Origin: Chloroflexota bacterium
Lineage (GTDB): Bacteria > Chloroflexota > Anaerolineae > J102
Direction: 5' to 3'
Length of the DNA stretch: 33,655 nt
Assembly: GCA_029782215.1 (NCBI GenBank)
Contig: JAKOVD010000083.1
Coordinates: 1 to 33,655, forward strand
The notes below the pieces were generated by a model. The model worked only from the letters and a program-made list of their open reading frames with translations. It made no database searches and had not been told where the DNA came from. Of this stretch, positions 24,794-33,502 are shown one piece after another. Numbering within the stretch: position 1 is the first letter of the stretch; each line of letters opens with the position of its first letter. Position numbers and translations under genes: made by a program.

Positions 24794-26179
24794 ATGAAAC
24801 CTGTTGATTCTCTTTTCATCCACGGCGTTGTCGTCACACAGGATGCCGGCCGGACGGTGGTCCGGGACGGGGCGGTGGCGGTGGTGGGGGACCGCATTGC
24901 GGCGGTCGGACCCACCGCCGAGCTGCAGGCGGAGTATCGCGGCCAGGAGACGATCGACCTGCACGGCGACGCTGTCTTCCCCGGGCTGATCGACGTGCAC
25001 ACGCATCTCTTCCAGACGGCCACCAAGGGGCTGGGAGAGGACATGCCCGTTCATGAGTGGGTGGGCATGGTTACGGCGCCCACGGCAGGCCATATGCAGC
25101 CAGAGGAGACCTATCTCTTTGCCATGACGGGCTGCCTGGAGCACATCCGATCCGGCGTGACCACCCTGGTGGACATGAGCTATGTGGCGCCGGTGTACGC
25201 ACTGCACGAGGCGACAATCCAGGCGATGCTCGACAGCGGGCTGCGGGGCCGGTACAGCACCATCATCGCCGATTACGGCAAGTACAATCTCCCCCCGGAG
25301 ATCGTCGCGCCGATCGACCGTCTTCTCGATGAGTACACGCGGCTGCTCGCACAGTACCCTGCGAACGAGCATTTCGGCGTGTGGGTGGCCGTCGGCGCCC
25401 CCTGGGTGGCGACGGACGAGGCCATGATCCGGGCGCGGGCCTTCACCCGCGAGACCAGGACGCCGATGGTGATGCACCTCAACGAAAACGAGGTTGACAA
25501 CGTGCTCATCCAGGAGCGGCACGGCAAGAACGCCGTGGCCTGGCTGGACGAAATCGGGTTCCTAGGTGACGATTTTCTTGCCATCCACTGCGTGCGCATG
25601 ACCGATGAGGAGGTCCAGGTGTTGGCCGATCACGGCGTCATGGTGGCGTACAATCCGGTCAGCAACATGTACCTCGGCTCGGGCATTGCCCCGATGGTCA
25701 AGATGGCGAAGGCAGGTATGACCGTGGGGCTGGGGGTGGACGGGGCCGGCAGCAACAACTCGCAGGACATGATCGAGACGTTGAAGATGGCGGCCCTGCT
25801 GCAGAAGGTGGGGGCGCTGGACGCCTCGATCATCGACGCGCAGACTGTCCTGGATTGGGCCACCCTCGGCGGCGCTCGCATCCTGGGCCTGGGCGACCAG
25901 ATCGGCTCACTGGAGCCGGACAAGAAGGCCGATCTGTTCGTGCTCTCATTGAATTCGGCCAAGATCGTGCCGGCCCACGACCCCGTGACCACCCTGGTCT
26001 ACTCGGCCGGGGAGGAAAACGTCACGCTCACGATGGCCAGCGGCCGCATCCTCATGCGCGATCGGGTCATCCAGCATATCGACGAGGCCGACGTGCTGCG
26101 GCGCTGCCAGCAGGCGGCGCTGGCGCTGGCCGACCGCTGCGGCTCGAACCGGCGCTTGACCCGGCAGTGGCGGCTGTGA
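24794..26179 (+). CDS. TRZ/ATZ-type amidohydrolase (SsnA/AtzB-like)
   Basis: The 461-residue product is a cyclic-deaminase-type amidohydrolase. G-L-I-D-V-H-T-H carries the first metal ligands. V-M-H-L-N-E, F-L-A-I-H-C and G-L-G-V-D-G-A-G supply the further His, His and Asp. A C-terminal beta segment (L-E-P-D-K-K-A-D-L-F-V-L) completes the composite domain typical of guanine, adenosylhomocysteine and chlorotriazine hydrolases. It would deaminate or dehalogenate a ring or ring-like compound; the real substrate is open. SsnA, a related protein, is often encoded near YgeY, as here. There is no ribosome site before ATG 24794 because a period-7 array abuts it. The stop overlaps the next start by one base. 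Confidence 0.87.
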   Translation: MKPVDSLFIHGVVVTQDAGRTVVRDGAVAVVGDRIAAVGPTAELQAEYRGQETIDLHGDAVFPGLIDVHTHLFQTATKGLGEDMPVHEWVGMVTAPTAGHMQPEETYLFAMTGCLEHIRSGVTTLVDMSYVAPVYALHEATIQAMLDSGLRGRYSTIIADYGKYNLPPEIVAPIDRLLDEYTRLLAQYPANEHFGVWVAVGAPWVATDEAMIRARAFTRETRTPMVMHLNENEVDNVLIQERHGKNAVAWLDEIGFLGDDFLAIHCVRMTDEEVQVLADHGVMVAYNPVSNMYLGSGIAPMVKMAKAGMTVGLGVDGAGSNNSQDMIETLKMAALLQKVGALDASIIDAQTVLDWATLGGARILGLGDQIGSLEPDKKADLFVLSLNSAKIVPAHDPVTTLVYSAGEENVTLTMASGRILMRDRVIQHIDEADVLRRCQQAALALADRCGSNRRLTRQWRL

Positions 26180-26952
26180 TGGGCCGTTCAGCGGGGCGAA
26201 CGGCGGTGATCACTGGCGCCGCCCAGGGTATCGGGCAGGCGATCGCGCTGCGCCTGGCGCAGGAGGGCGCCAGGGTGGCGGTTCTCGACCTGGCGGACAC
26301 GAACGTCACGGCCGGTCTGTGCCGGGCGGCGGGCGCCGAGGTGCTGGCCAGGACCGTGGACGTGGCGCAGCGAGGTAGCATCGCCGCCGCAGTCGACGAG
26401 ATTGCCGGCGCCTGGGGACGCATCGATATCTGGGTGAACAACGCCGGCATCTTCGACGATACGCCGCTGGAGGAGCTGAGCGAAGCGCGCTGGGACCGGG
26501 TCATCGACGTCAACTACAAGAGCATGTTCCTGTGCTGCCAGCTCGTAGCGCCACTGATGAAGGCGCAGGGCTGGGGCCGCATCGTCAACCTGGCCTCGAT
26601 GGCGGCCAAGGTGGCTTTCCCGAACGAGGTAGCCTACTGCTCCTCCAAGAGCGCCGTGGTCGGTCTGACGCGAGCCCTGGCGGTGGAGCTGGGGCCGGCA
26701 GGCATTACCGTCAACGCCATCTGTCCGGGTCCGATCGACACCGAGATGCTGGCGTACACGTACCAACGGCTGGCGGACCAGAACGGCATCACTTTGGACG
26801 CCTGGCGCGCCCGCATCCTCGAAACCATCCCGGCCGGCCGTTACGGCCAGCCGGCCGATGTGGCGGCCCTGGTCGCTTTTTTGGCGTCCGAGGACGCTTC
26901 GTTTATCAACGCCCAGGCCATCAACATCGATGGCGGCATGGTGTTCTATTGA
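26179..26952 (+). CDS. Short-chain dehydrogenase/reductase
   Basis: The 257-residue product is a classical SDR. T-G-A-A-Q-G-I-G binds the nucleotide, and D-L-A after the second strand suggests NAD preference. N-N-A-G and Y-C-S-S-K hold the catalytic Tyr and Lys. I-N-I-D-G-G closes the domain. It would oxidise a secondary alcohol or reduce a ketone in the pathway. Its ATG shares a base with the TGA of the amidohydrolase gene (TGATG), so both are translated together. The longer open frame to the left belongs to another phase of that gene. Confidence 0.9.
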   Translation: MGRSAGRTAVITGAAQGIGQAIALRLAQEGARVAVLDLADTNVTAGLCRAAGAEVLARTVDVAQRGSIAAAVDEIAGAWGRIDIWVNNAGIFDDTPLEELSEARWDRVIDVNYKSMFLCCQLVAPLMKAQGWGRIVNLASMAAKVAFPNEVAYCSSKSAVVGLTRALAVELGPAGITVNAICPGPIDTEMLAYTYQRLADQNGITLDAWRARILETIPAGRYGQPADVAALVAFLASEDASFINAQAINIDGGMVFY

Positions 26953-26953
26953 G

Positions 26954-26976
26954 AGGCAGGTGCGTCGCACCTGCCT
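26954..26976. repeat. 23-bp perfect palindrome before the isochorismatase gene
   Basis: AGGCAGGTGCG (26954-26964), one T, and CGCACCTGCCT (26966-26976) are perfect inverted copies. The palindrome fills almost all of the gap between the SDR stop and ATG 26985 and leaves no separate ribosome site. Confidence 0.75.
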
Positions 26977-26984
26977 ATGACCCT

Positions 26985-27575
26985 ATGATCCCAACGCTGA
27001 GACCGGCCCTGCTGGTCATCGACATGCAGAACGACTTCCTGACCCCAGGCAGCCGTCTGTTCAATGAGGGGGCTTTGGCGCTTCTGCCAAGCATCAACCA
27101 CCTCACGGAAGCTGCCAGGGCGGCGCGCGTGCCCGTCGTGTGGGTGATCCAGGAGCACCGGCGGCAGCTTGTCGACTTCGGCCGGGAGGGCGACATCAGT
27201 CCCGTGCACTGCGTGGAGGGCACCATGGGGGCGCAGCTTGTGGGCGGTCTTGCGCAAAGCGTGAGCGATTTCCGCGTCGTCAAGCGGCGCTTTTCGGGCT
27301 TCCACGCCACCGACCTGGACCTGCTGCTGCGCTGCCTGGACCGCAACGCCGTCCTGCTCGCGGGCATCAACTCGGATGGCTGCGTGTTGGCTACGGCCGT
27401 CGACGCCCATGCCCGCGACTACTACGTGCGGGTGGTCGCGCAGGCCACGTCAGGCTGGGATGAGGCGGCGCACGCGGCTGCCCTGGCTTCTGTCAGCCGG
27501 CTTCAGCCTGCAGCCTTGATCGCCCTGCCAGAGGCGCTGGCACTTTTCGCCGGCCAATCCTTGAACACTCAATAG
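26985..27575 (+). CDS. Isochorismatase-family cysteine hydrolase
   Basis: The 196-residue product has the complete Asp-Lys-Cys triad of the family: V-I-D13-M-Q-N-D-F, V-V-K100-R-R-F-S-G-F and S-D-G-C133-V-L-A-T. Relatives hydrolyse isochorismate, nicotinamide, N-carbamoylsarcosine, biuret or ureidoacrylate (RutB). The neighbouring amidohydrolase and M20 enzyme make an amide or carbamoyl substrate more likely than isochorismate. The start is taken at ATG 26985 because family similarity begins at once; a palindrome occupies the position of the ribosome site. The gene ends 6 bases before the alcohol dehydrogenase and clearly belongs to the same operon. Confidence 0.88.
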   Translation: MIPTLRPALLVIDMQNDFLTPGSRLFNEGALALLPSINHLTEAARAARVPVVWVIQEHRRQLVDFGREGDISPVHCVEGTMGAQLVGGLAQSVSDFRVVKRRFSGFHATDLDLLLRCLDRNAVLLAGINSDGCVLATAVDAHARDYYVRVVAQATSGWDEAAHAAALASVSRLQPAALIALPEALALFAGQSLNTQ

Positions 27576-27581
27576 GGGGCA

Positions 27582-28733
27582 ATGATGCCATTTACCTACT
27601 ATCTACCGACCAAGATCGTCTTTCACACACCTGCCGTCGACGGCCTGAACGCCGAGCTGGCGGCCCTGGGGGCGGCGCAAGTGCTCCTGGTCAGCGATCC
27701 GGGCCTGGTGCAGACGGGCCTGGTAGGGAAGATCCGCGAGGGCCTGGCCGCTGCCGGCAGGGATGTGGCGGTCTTCACCGAGCTCAGCAGCAACCCGACC
27801 ACGGCCGAGGTCCACGCGGGCCTGGCGCAGGCGCAGACGGCCGGCGCCGTGGCGTTGGTGGCCCTGGGGGGAGGCAGCGCCATCGATGTGGCCAAGGGCA
27901 TTGCCCTGCTGATGGCTAACGGCGGCGTCTATGCCGACTACCAGTGGGGCGGGAAGCCCATCACCCGGCGCAGCGCACCCGTTCTGGCGGCGCCGACCAC
28001 GGCGGGGACGGGCAGCGAGGTGAGCAAAGTCGCGGTGATCGTGGACCCGGAGAACCCGTTCAAGAGGGGCGTTCTGAACCCGCTCATGTTCCCCCACGCG
28101 GCCATCATCGACCCAGAGCTGACACGCTCGCTGCCGCCGCTGCTGACTGCCGCCACGGGCATGGATGCCTTTATCCATGCGCTCGAAGCGTACACGGGGC
28201 GCCGCGCCCATCCCTACACCGACCAGTACGCCCTGGCGGCGCTGGAGACCGCCTGGCGCGTCCTGCCGTCGGTGACCGCCAACGGCAACGACATCGTCGC
28301 CCGTGAGGCGATGATGATGGCGGCGCTGTGGGGAGGCACGGCCATGGACCATGCCGGATTGGGACTGATTCATGCCCTTTCGGGGCCGCTCACGGGGCGA
28401 CTGCACCTGCACCACGGTTTGGCCAATGCCGTGCTGCTGCCTTACGTCGTGCGCTTCAACTGGCCGTCGATTGCCCCGGAACGCCGCCTGCGCCTGAGCC
28501 AGTTGTTCGGTGTGGCTCCGAGCGATTCGGGCGAGCGATTGGCGGAATCGCTTACGGACTTTGTGAGCGATCTGGGGCTGCCCACCCATCTGTCCGGCGT
28601 CAACCGGTCGCTGGAGGGTGTGGATTGGACCGCCATTGCCGAGGAAACGATGCGCATGGTCATGGTCCAAAACAACCCGCGGCCGGTGACCGCCGCCGAC
28701 TGCGAGACCCTGCTGATGGCGATGCGTTTGTGA
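27582..28733 (+). CDS. Iron-containing alcohol dehydrogenase
   Basis: The 383-residue product is a group III alcohol dehydrogenase. G-G-G-S-A-I-D-V-A-K-G binds NAD. P-T-T-A-G-T-G-S-E-V-S is conserved, and the iron ligands are seen in G-M-D-A-F-I-H-A-L-E, G-L-I-H-A-L-S and L-H-H-G-L-A-N-A. It would interconvert an alcohol or diol and an aldehyde, and the aldehyde dehydrogenase gene next door would continue the oxidation. Two ATGs in tandem (27582 and 27585) follow GGGGG; spacing favours the second. Confidence 0.92.
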   Translation: MMPFTYYLPTKIVFHTPAVDGLNAELAALGAAQVLLVSDPGLVQTGLVGKIREGLAAAGRDVAVFTELSSNPTTAEVHAGLAQAQTAGAVALVALGGGSAIDVAKGIALLMANGGVYADYQWGGKPITRRSAPVLAAPTTAGTGSEVSKVAVIVDPENPFKRGVLNPLMFPHAAIIDPELTRSLPPLLTAATGMDAFIHALEAYTGRRAHPYTDQYALAALETAWRVLPSVTANGNDIVAREAMMMAALWGGTAMDHAGLGLIHALSGPLTGRLHLHHGLANAVLLPYVVRFNWPSIAPERRLRLSQLFGVAPSDSGERLAESLTDFVSDLGLPTHLSGVNRSLEGVDWTAIAEETMRMVMVQNNPRPVTAADCETLLMAMRL

Positions 28734-28851
28734 GCCTGGCGTCACGGCCCCGCAAGGCGCCGTGTGAGCCTACCTTGACCCTGTTCCTGACATCCATTAG
28801 GGCGGCCTGCCGGACAGGTCCCGCCCATCCCAAGCAAGAGGTTTCTTAGCA

Positions 28852-30342
28852 ATGACCATGCAATCCCTCAGTCCTGCGACCCAGCGCTTCCTGGCGCAGT
28901 CGCCGCTCAAGCTGCTCATCGATGGGCAGTGGGCGCCCGCTGCCTCCGGGCAGACCTACAAATCCATCAGTCCCTCAGACGGCACGGTCATCGCCGAGCT
29001 GGCGCTGGCGGGCACGGAAGACGTCGACCGCGCCGTGGCCGCCGCGCGCAGGGCTTTCGAGGCCGGGTGGGGCGCCATGCTTCCGGCGCAGCGGGAGGCG
29101 CTGCTGCGCCGTCTGGCTGGCTTGCTGGCAGAGCATGCGGACGAGCTGGCCGAGCTGGAGTCCATCGACAACGGCAAGCCGATTCGCACCACGCGTGCGA
29201 TCGACTCCAGGGTGGCCTCGGGTCTCGTCTACCATTTCGCCGGGTGGCCGAGCAAGATCCACGGCGTCACGCCGAGCGTGAACGTGCCCAACCACTTTGT
29301 TTACACTCGCCGCGAGCCGTTGGGCGTCGCCGCGCTCATCATTCCCTGGAACTACCCGCTGATCCACAGCATGCAGAAGGTGGCGCCAGCGCTGGCCTGC
29401 GGCAACGCTGTGATTCTCAAGCCGGCGCAGGTGGCTTCGCTGGCCATGGTTCGCATTGGCGAGCTGTTCGTGGAGGCCGGGTTCCCGCCCGGTGTCTTCA
29501 GCGTCCTGACCGGCAAGGGTTCGGTGATCGGGCAGGCGCTGGCCGAGCACCCCGGCGTTAGCAAGCTCCAGGTCACCGGGTCGACGGCGGTCGGACGTGG
29601 GGTGATCAAGGCCTCGGCGGGCAACCTCAAGCGCCTTGCGCTGGAGCTGGGCAGCAAGGCTCCGAACATCATCTTCGCCGACGCCGACCTGTCCAAGGCC
29701 ATCCCCAAGTCCTTCCACGCCGGATTCGGCCACAGCGGCCAGAGCTGCGTGGCGGGCGCCCGCCTCTACGTGCAGTCGTCGATCTACGAAGAGGTGGTGG
29801 CGGCGATGGTGGACCTGGCCACCAGGGCCAGGGTGGGGCACGCCCTGGATGATGCGACCGAGCTGGGCCCGATCGTGGACGAGACCCAGATGAATACCAT
29901 CCTGGACTACATCAAGAGCGGCGTCGAACAGGGCGCCACCGTGCGCTGCGGCGGCCATCGTCTGACCGGGGACGCTTACGGCAGCGGCACCTATGTGGCG
30001 CCCACCATCTTCACCGGCGCCCGCGACGACATGGTGATCTCGTGCGAGGAGATCTTTGGGCCGGTGCTGCCCATCTACTCCTTCGAGACCGAGGAAGAGG
30101 TCATCGCCCGCGCCAACAACACCGAATACGGCCTGGCGGCGGGCGTGTGGACGCGGGACGTCAGCCGGGCTCACCGCCTGGGCGCCGCCATCAAGGCCGG
30201 CGTGGTCTGGGTCAACACCTACGACATGTTCGACGGCACGGCGCCCTTCGGCGGCTTCAAAGGCAGCGGCTATGGCCGTGACAACGGCGAAGAGGTCATC
30301 GAGGCCTATACCGAGGTCAAATCGGTCTGGATCGGACTCTGA
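28852..30342 (+). CDS. Aldehyde dehydrogenase (NAD(P)-dependent)
   Basis: The 496-residue product is a typical aldehyde dehydrogenase. I-I-P-W-N-Y-P-L carries the catalytic Asn, T-G-S-T-A-V-G-R-G binds the cofactor, E265-L-G-S-K-A-P-N holds the general base, and G-Q-S-C299-V-A-G the nucleophile. E-E-I-F-G-P-V-L-P and P-F-G-G-F-K-G-S-G-Y-G-R are also present. It would oxidise the aldehyde from the iron alcohol dehydrogenase to a carboxylic acid. The 118-base gap upstream contains no clear promoter, only TTGACC and a weak hairpin. AGAGG precedes the ATG. Confidence 0.93.
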   Translation: MTMQSLSPATQRFLAQSPLKLLIDGQWAPAASGQTYKSISPSDGTVIAELALAGTEDVDRAVAAARRAFEAGWGAMLPAQREALLRRLAGLLAEHADELAELESIDNGKPIRTTRAIDSRVASGLVYHFAGWPSKIHGVTPSVNVPNHFVYTRREPLGVAALIIPWNYPLIHSMQKVAPALACGNAVILKPAQVASLAMVRIGELFVEAGFPPGVFSVLTGKGSVIGQALAEHPGVSKLQVTGSTAVGRGVIKASAGNLKRLALELGSKAPNIIFADADLSKAIPKSFHAGFGHSGQSCVAGARLYVQSSIYEEVVAAMVDLATRARVGHALDDATELGPIVDETQMNTILDYIKSGVEQGATVRCGGHRLTGDAYGSGTYVAPTIFTGARDDMVISCEEIFGPVLPIYSFETEEEVIARANNTEYGLAAGVWTRDVSRAHRLGAAIKAGVVWVNTYDMFDGTAPFGGFKGSGYGRDNGEEVIEAYTEVKSVWIGL

Positions 30343-30356
30343 CCAACGACTCCCCA

Positions 30357-30382
30357 GGGCGGCGTCATTCCGGACGCCGCCC
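30357..30382. terminator. GC-rich hairpin after the aldehyde dehydrogenase gene
   Basis: GGGCGGCGTC (30357-30366) and GACGCCGCCC (30373-30382) form a perfect 10-bp stem with a 6-base loop, 14 bases after the stop. A pyrimidine tract follows but no T run. It may attenuate transcription or stabilise the upstream message. Confidence 0.5.
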
Positions 30383-30406
30383 TCCCTCCTGGATAGGACG
30401 ATAAGC

Positions 30407-31180
30407 ATGAACGGGCGTTTTGCAGACCAGGTCGTGATCGTGACAGGCGCCTCGCAGGGGATTGGCCAGGCGACGGCCATCGCCTTCGCCCGCGAGGGCG
30501 CCCACGTGATCGTCAACTACCACCGGAGCGAGTCCGAAGCGCGCCAGACGCTGGTCGCCATCACGGCGGCGGGCGGCGCCGGCACGCTAGTGCAGGCGAA
30601 CGTCGGCGATCTGGAGGAGTGCAGAAAGCTGGTTGAGAGGGCAGAAGCCGTCGGCCCGGTCTCTGTGCTGGTCAACAACGCCGCCGGGTTCAGCCGCGCC
30701 CACTTCCTCGATGTGCCCATCGAGGAGCTCGACCGGGTGTGGAGCATCAACGTGCGCGGGGTTTTCTATCTGAGCCAGCTCGCAGCCCGGCGCATGGCGG
30801 AGCACCGGCGCGGCAGCATCGTTCACGTCAGCTCGATCCTGGCGCGGCTGGCCGTGCCCACGCGTACCGTCTACTGCGCCAGCAAGGGCGCCATCGAGGC
30901 CCTGACCAGGGCGATGGCGCTCGACCTGGCGGGCTATAACGTGCGCGTAAACGCCGTTTCGCCCGGCCTGATTGAGACGCAGGCCATGATGGCGGGCTTT
31001 CCCAACGAGGAGATGCTGAATGAAGTGCGCCGCCACATCCCCGAACGGCGGTTCGGCACCACAGAGGAACTGGCGGCTGCCATCCTCTTCCTGGCGTCAG
31101 ACGCCGCCTCCTACATCAACGGCGTCGTCCTGCCCGTGGACGGCGCCCTTGGCTCCCGCGAGGCAGGGCCGGTGCGTTAA
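30407..31180 (+). CDS. Short-chain dehydrogenase/reductase
   Basis: The 257-residue product is a second classical SDR. T-G-A-S-Q-G-I-G is the nucleotide site and is followed by N-Y-H-R-S after the second strand, which favours NADP. N-N-A-A and Y-C-A-S-K are the later motifs, with Y and K catalytic. V-S-P-G-L-I-E-T is conserved. It is only moderately similar to the SDR at 26179-26952 and probably reduces or oxidises a different intermediate. The start at ATG 30407 fits family length; AGGACG stands about 10 bases upstream. Transcription probably ends beyond it, as a new promoter follows. Confidence 0.9.
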   Translation: MNGRFADQVVIVTGASQGIGQATAIAFAREGAHVIVNYHRSESEARQTLVAITAAGGAGTLVQANVGDLEECRKLVERAEAVGPVSVLVNNAAGFSRAHFLDVPIEELDRVWSINVRGVFYLSQLAARRMAEHRRGSIVHVSSILARLAVPTRTVYCASKGAIEALTRAMALDLAGYNVRVNAVSPGLIETQAMMAGFPNEEMLNEVRRHIPERRFGTTEELAAAILFLASDAASYINGVVLPVDGALGSREAGPVR

Positions 31181-31188
31181 CAGTCACC

Positions 31189-31217
31189 TCGTCATTCGCT
31201 TAGGTCTGCCCTATTAT
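31189..31217 (+). promoter_or_regulatory. Promoter of the MDR oxidoreductase gene
   Basis: TCGTCA (31189-31194), 17 bases, and TATTAT (31212-31217) give a reasonable promoter with a weak -35. The leader before ATG 31291 would be about 67 bases. Confidence 0.45.
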
Positions 31218-31290
31218 AGCGCGTCATCTGGGCGACGACTGCCAATTGTCTTGCAGGTCGCACCTGGCCTGGGAGGGTCATCAAACACCT

Positions 31291-32229
31291 ATGAAAGCGA
31301 TACGGATCCATGAGTTCGGTTCGACCGATGTGCTAAATCTGGAGGAGGTTCCGCAGCCGGAGGCGGGCGCCGGGGAGGTGTTGGTGCGCGTGCACGCGGC
31401 CGGCGTCAACCCGGTGGACTGGAAGGTCCGGGCTGCCATCAGCCCCCTGGCGCAGCGCTACAAAGAGGCATTTCCCCTGATCCTCGGCTGGGACGTGTCG
31501 GGGGTGGTGGTCGCCGTCGGTAAGGACGTCACCGGCTTCGCCGAAGGCGACGAGGTGTACGGTCTTGTGGGCTTTCCGGGGTTGGGGAGCGCCTATGCCG
31601 AGTACCTGGCGGCGCCTGCCGCGCACATCGCCCTCAAGCCCCGGACGCTGACCCACGTGCAGGCAGCCGCGCTGCCGCTGGCGGCGCTGACGGCGTGGCA
31701 GGCCCTGTTCGAGACCGGCGATTTGGCGTTCGGACAGCGTATCCTGGTCCATGCGGCCGCCGGCGGGGTGGGACACGTGGCCGTGCAGTTGGCGAAGTGG
31801 CGAGGCGCCTACGTCATCGGCACCGCGTCGGCGCGACACCATGACATGCTGCGCAGCCTGGGTGTGGACGAGGTTGTGGATTATACCATCACCCGGTTTG
31901 AGAATTTGGTGCACGACGTGGACATGGTCCTGGATGCCCTGAGCGGAGAAACGCGGGCACGTTCGTGGCAGGTCCTCAAGAAGGGCGGCATGCTCGTCTC
32001 GATATTGAGCGGCATCGATCCGGCCGTGGCCGAGGCGCACGGCGTGCGTTGGGGCTATCTGCTTGTCCGCCCCGACCAGGCGCGGTTGGCCGAGATTGCT
32101 CGCCTTGCGGATGTCGGAAGCCTGCGTCCTGTCGTCGACAGCGTCTTCCCGTTGGGGGAAGCGGCCCAGGCGCACGCCAGGGGCGAGCAGGGACATACCT
32201 CCGGCAAGATCGTTCTTCAGGTTGTGTAG
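31291..32229 (+). CDS. Zinc-free MDR (quinone oxidoreductase-like)
   Basis: The 312-residue product belongs to the medium-chain dehydrogenase/reductase superfamily. A-A-G-V-N-P-V-D-W-K marks the quinone oxidoreductase branch. G-W-D-V-S-G-V-V follows, then the nucleotide motif H-A-A-A-G-G-V-G-H-V-A-V-Q-L-A-K. The cysteine-rich zinc lobe of alcohol dehydrogenases is absent. It would use NADPH to reduce quinones or enone compounds. G-R-T-S-G-K-type endings of the family appear as G-H-T-S-G-K-I-V-L. It has its own promoter but points the same way as the cluster, so it may be only loosely connected to it. Confidence 0.9.
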   Translation: MKAIRIHEFGSTDVLNLEEVPQPEAGAGEVLVRVHAAGVNPVDWKVRAAISPLAQRYKEAFPLILGWDVSGVVVAVGKDVTGFAEGDEVYGLVGFPGLGSAYAEYLAAPAAHIALKPRTLTHVQAAALPLAALTAWQALFETGDLAFGQRILVHAAAGGVGHVAVQLAKWRGAYVIGTASARHHDMLRSLGVDEVVDYTITRFENLVHDVDMVLDALSGETRARSWQVLKKGGMLVSILSGIDPAVAEAHGVRWGYLLVRPDQARLAEIARLADVGSLRPVVDSVFPLGEAAQAHARGEQGHTSGKIVLQVV

Positions 32230-32243
32230 CGGCGTTGCGAGCG

Positions 32244-32765
32244 ATGCCAGCGATGAGCCATCCTGCCTCTGACCCCTCCCTCGTGCATGACCTTTTGTCC
32301 AGTCTGCCGCCATCTACCCTGGCGGCGCTGGCCGGGACGCGCTTGGAGGTGCTCGACGAGCTCTATGCCGTCGTGGGCGTTCCGGCGGCCGAACGGGCGC
32401 TGCTGCTGGCCGCGATCGGCGAACCGTCGTATGGGGTCGCCATCGACGACGGCGTCGAGTTTACTCTGCTCGCCCCCGAGCGCCATGTCATGCAGAACCT
32501 GGCGCGCCTTCCTGCTTCTCACCAGGTCGTGCATGACTACCGCTTTGTGCGGCTGCTGGCCACGCTCCCCTGGGACACCGTGGGCTATGGCGCTGCCGTG
32601 TTCACGGCGCTGGCGGCGGTTGGCGTCAGCGCCGGCCTGTTCAGCGGCTACACGATGGACTACCTGCTTGTGAACGACGCGGACTGGCCATCCGCCCAGG
32701 CGGCGCTGGACGCGCTGATTGCTCTGGCGGACGTCATGACCGCAAAGGACAAAGAGGTCCCGTAG
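32244..32765 (+). CDS. ACT-domain (CASTOR-like) protein
   Basis: The 173-residue product has a helical N-terminal part and a C-terminal ACT-type domain (about 98-165): Y-R-F-V-R-L-L-A-T-L-P-W-D, then F-T-A-L-A-A-V-G-V-S-A, then F-S-G-Y-T-M-D-Y-L-L-V-N. This fits the ACT_7/CASTOR group, which binds amino acids and senses their level. It could be a free-standing sensor for the nearby metabolism. ATGs at 32244 and 32253 are both possible; neither has a clear ribosome site. The gene begins 14 bases after the MDR stop, so the two share a message. Its last codons form the left arm of a hairpin. Confidence 0.75.
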   Translation: MPAMSHPASDPSLVHDLLSSLPPSTLAALAGTRLEVLDELYAVVGVPAAERALLLAAIGEPSYGVAIDDGVEFTLLAPERHVMQNLARLPASHQVVHDYRFVRLLATLPWDTVGYGAAVFTALAAVGVSAGLFSGYTMDYLLVNDADWPSAQAALDALIALADVMTAKDKEVP

Positions 32766-32787
32766 GCTCGGAACAGCCTACGGGACC
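32756..32787. terminator. Bidirectional hairpin between convergent genes
   Basis: GGTCCCGTAGGCT (32756-32768) and AGCCTACGGGACC (32775-32787) form a perfect 13-bp stem with a 6-base loop. The left arm includes the stop codon of the ACT gene, and the right arm ends 10 bases before the end of the convergent gene. No T run is present. Confidence 0.65.
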
Positions 32788-32796
32788 AGGTTGGGG

Positions 32797-33252
32797 TCAG
32801 ATCGAGGGATCACCGGGGGTTTCGGCGGGAGGCTCGCCGGCATGGGGGGGTTCAGCGGCCTTGGTCTCCATTCGCTCGATGGCGCTGTCAAGCTCGCGAT
32901 TCAGGGCCTTGAGACCCTTCAGGAAGCCGTCACGCACGTCCTGCGTCACCTTGCTCGACCGTACGTTGTCAACGACCTTGCTGGCCTGTCCCCCCACGTC
33001 CTTCGCAACGTCGGTGCTGCGAGCCTTGGCGATAGCTTCGTTCATCTCGCTGACGGCGGTGTTGAAGCCGACGCGAACTTCGTGCTCGAAGTCCTTGAAC
33101 TCGGGACTGGTGAGGGCCGACTGGACGGCAGCCCCCATCTTCTTGCCCAGGCTGGCGAGCTCATTGACGATCGATGAGGCGGCCGCCGGCTGGCCGGCGT
33201 CTGCGGTGGGCGGTGTTTCGGGTGCGGGTGTTTCCTGTGGTTCGGTGGTCAT
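32797..33252 (-). CDS. Helical hypothetical protein, Chloroflexota type
   Basis: The 151-residue product has a Pro/Thr/Ala-rich start and end, and between them (about 27-130) long amphipathic helices rich in Lys, Glu, Val and Ala, such as SIVNELASLGKKMGAAVQSA and KVTQDVRDGFLKGLKALNRE. It has no signal peptide, membrane segment or catalytic motif. I recall similar proteins in other Chloroflexota, without known function. GGAGGC 9 bases before ATG 33252 gives a sound start. The gene is convergent with the ACT gene. No partner is seen upstream before 33500. Confidence 0.75.
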   Translation of the reverse strand: MTTEPQETPAPETPPTADAGQPAAASSIVNELASLGKKMGAAVQSALTSPEFKDFEHEVRVGFNTAVSEMNEAIAKARSTDVAKDVGGQASKVVDNVRSSKVTQDVRDGFLKGLKALNRELDSAIERMETKAAEPPHAGEPPAETPGDPSI

Positions 33253-33502
33253 GGGGTAAAGCCTCCAGGGTTAGAGAGGGAAGAGCAACATATCTTGGTG
33301 CCGGCCTAGCCGAATGTGCAGCATGCGAGCCAGGCTGGCGAGTAAGTCGCGGCGTCATCATCCTACCACTGGCATTACGCAGCGGCTCTATCCAGGGTTT
33401 CAGCCAGAACGCTGCTGCCCAAGGGCTTCGGACCGCCGCGGCCAAGGTCACCAACAGGGCCTTTCAAAAGTCGAGACGACCAGTGAACTGCGCCTAGAAA
33501 AA
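33253..33502. other. Gap without recognised features
   Basis: About 250 bases between the start of the helical protein gene (minus) and the leader of the last gene. I see no further gene, RNA or repeat. On the minus strand a weak TATGTT near 33290 could be the -10 box for the helical protein gene. Confidence 0.4.

Noticed and set aside
28975..30516. 513-residue open frame on the minus strand
   Set aside because: It is antisense to the aldehyde dehydrogenase and has the composition of a shadow frame.
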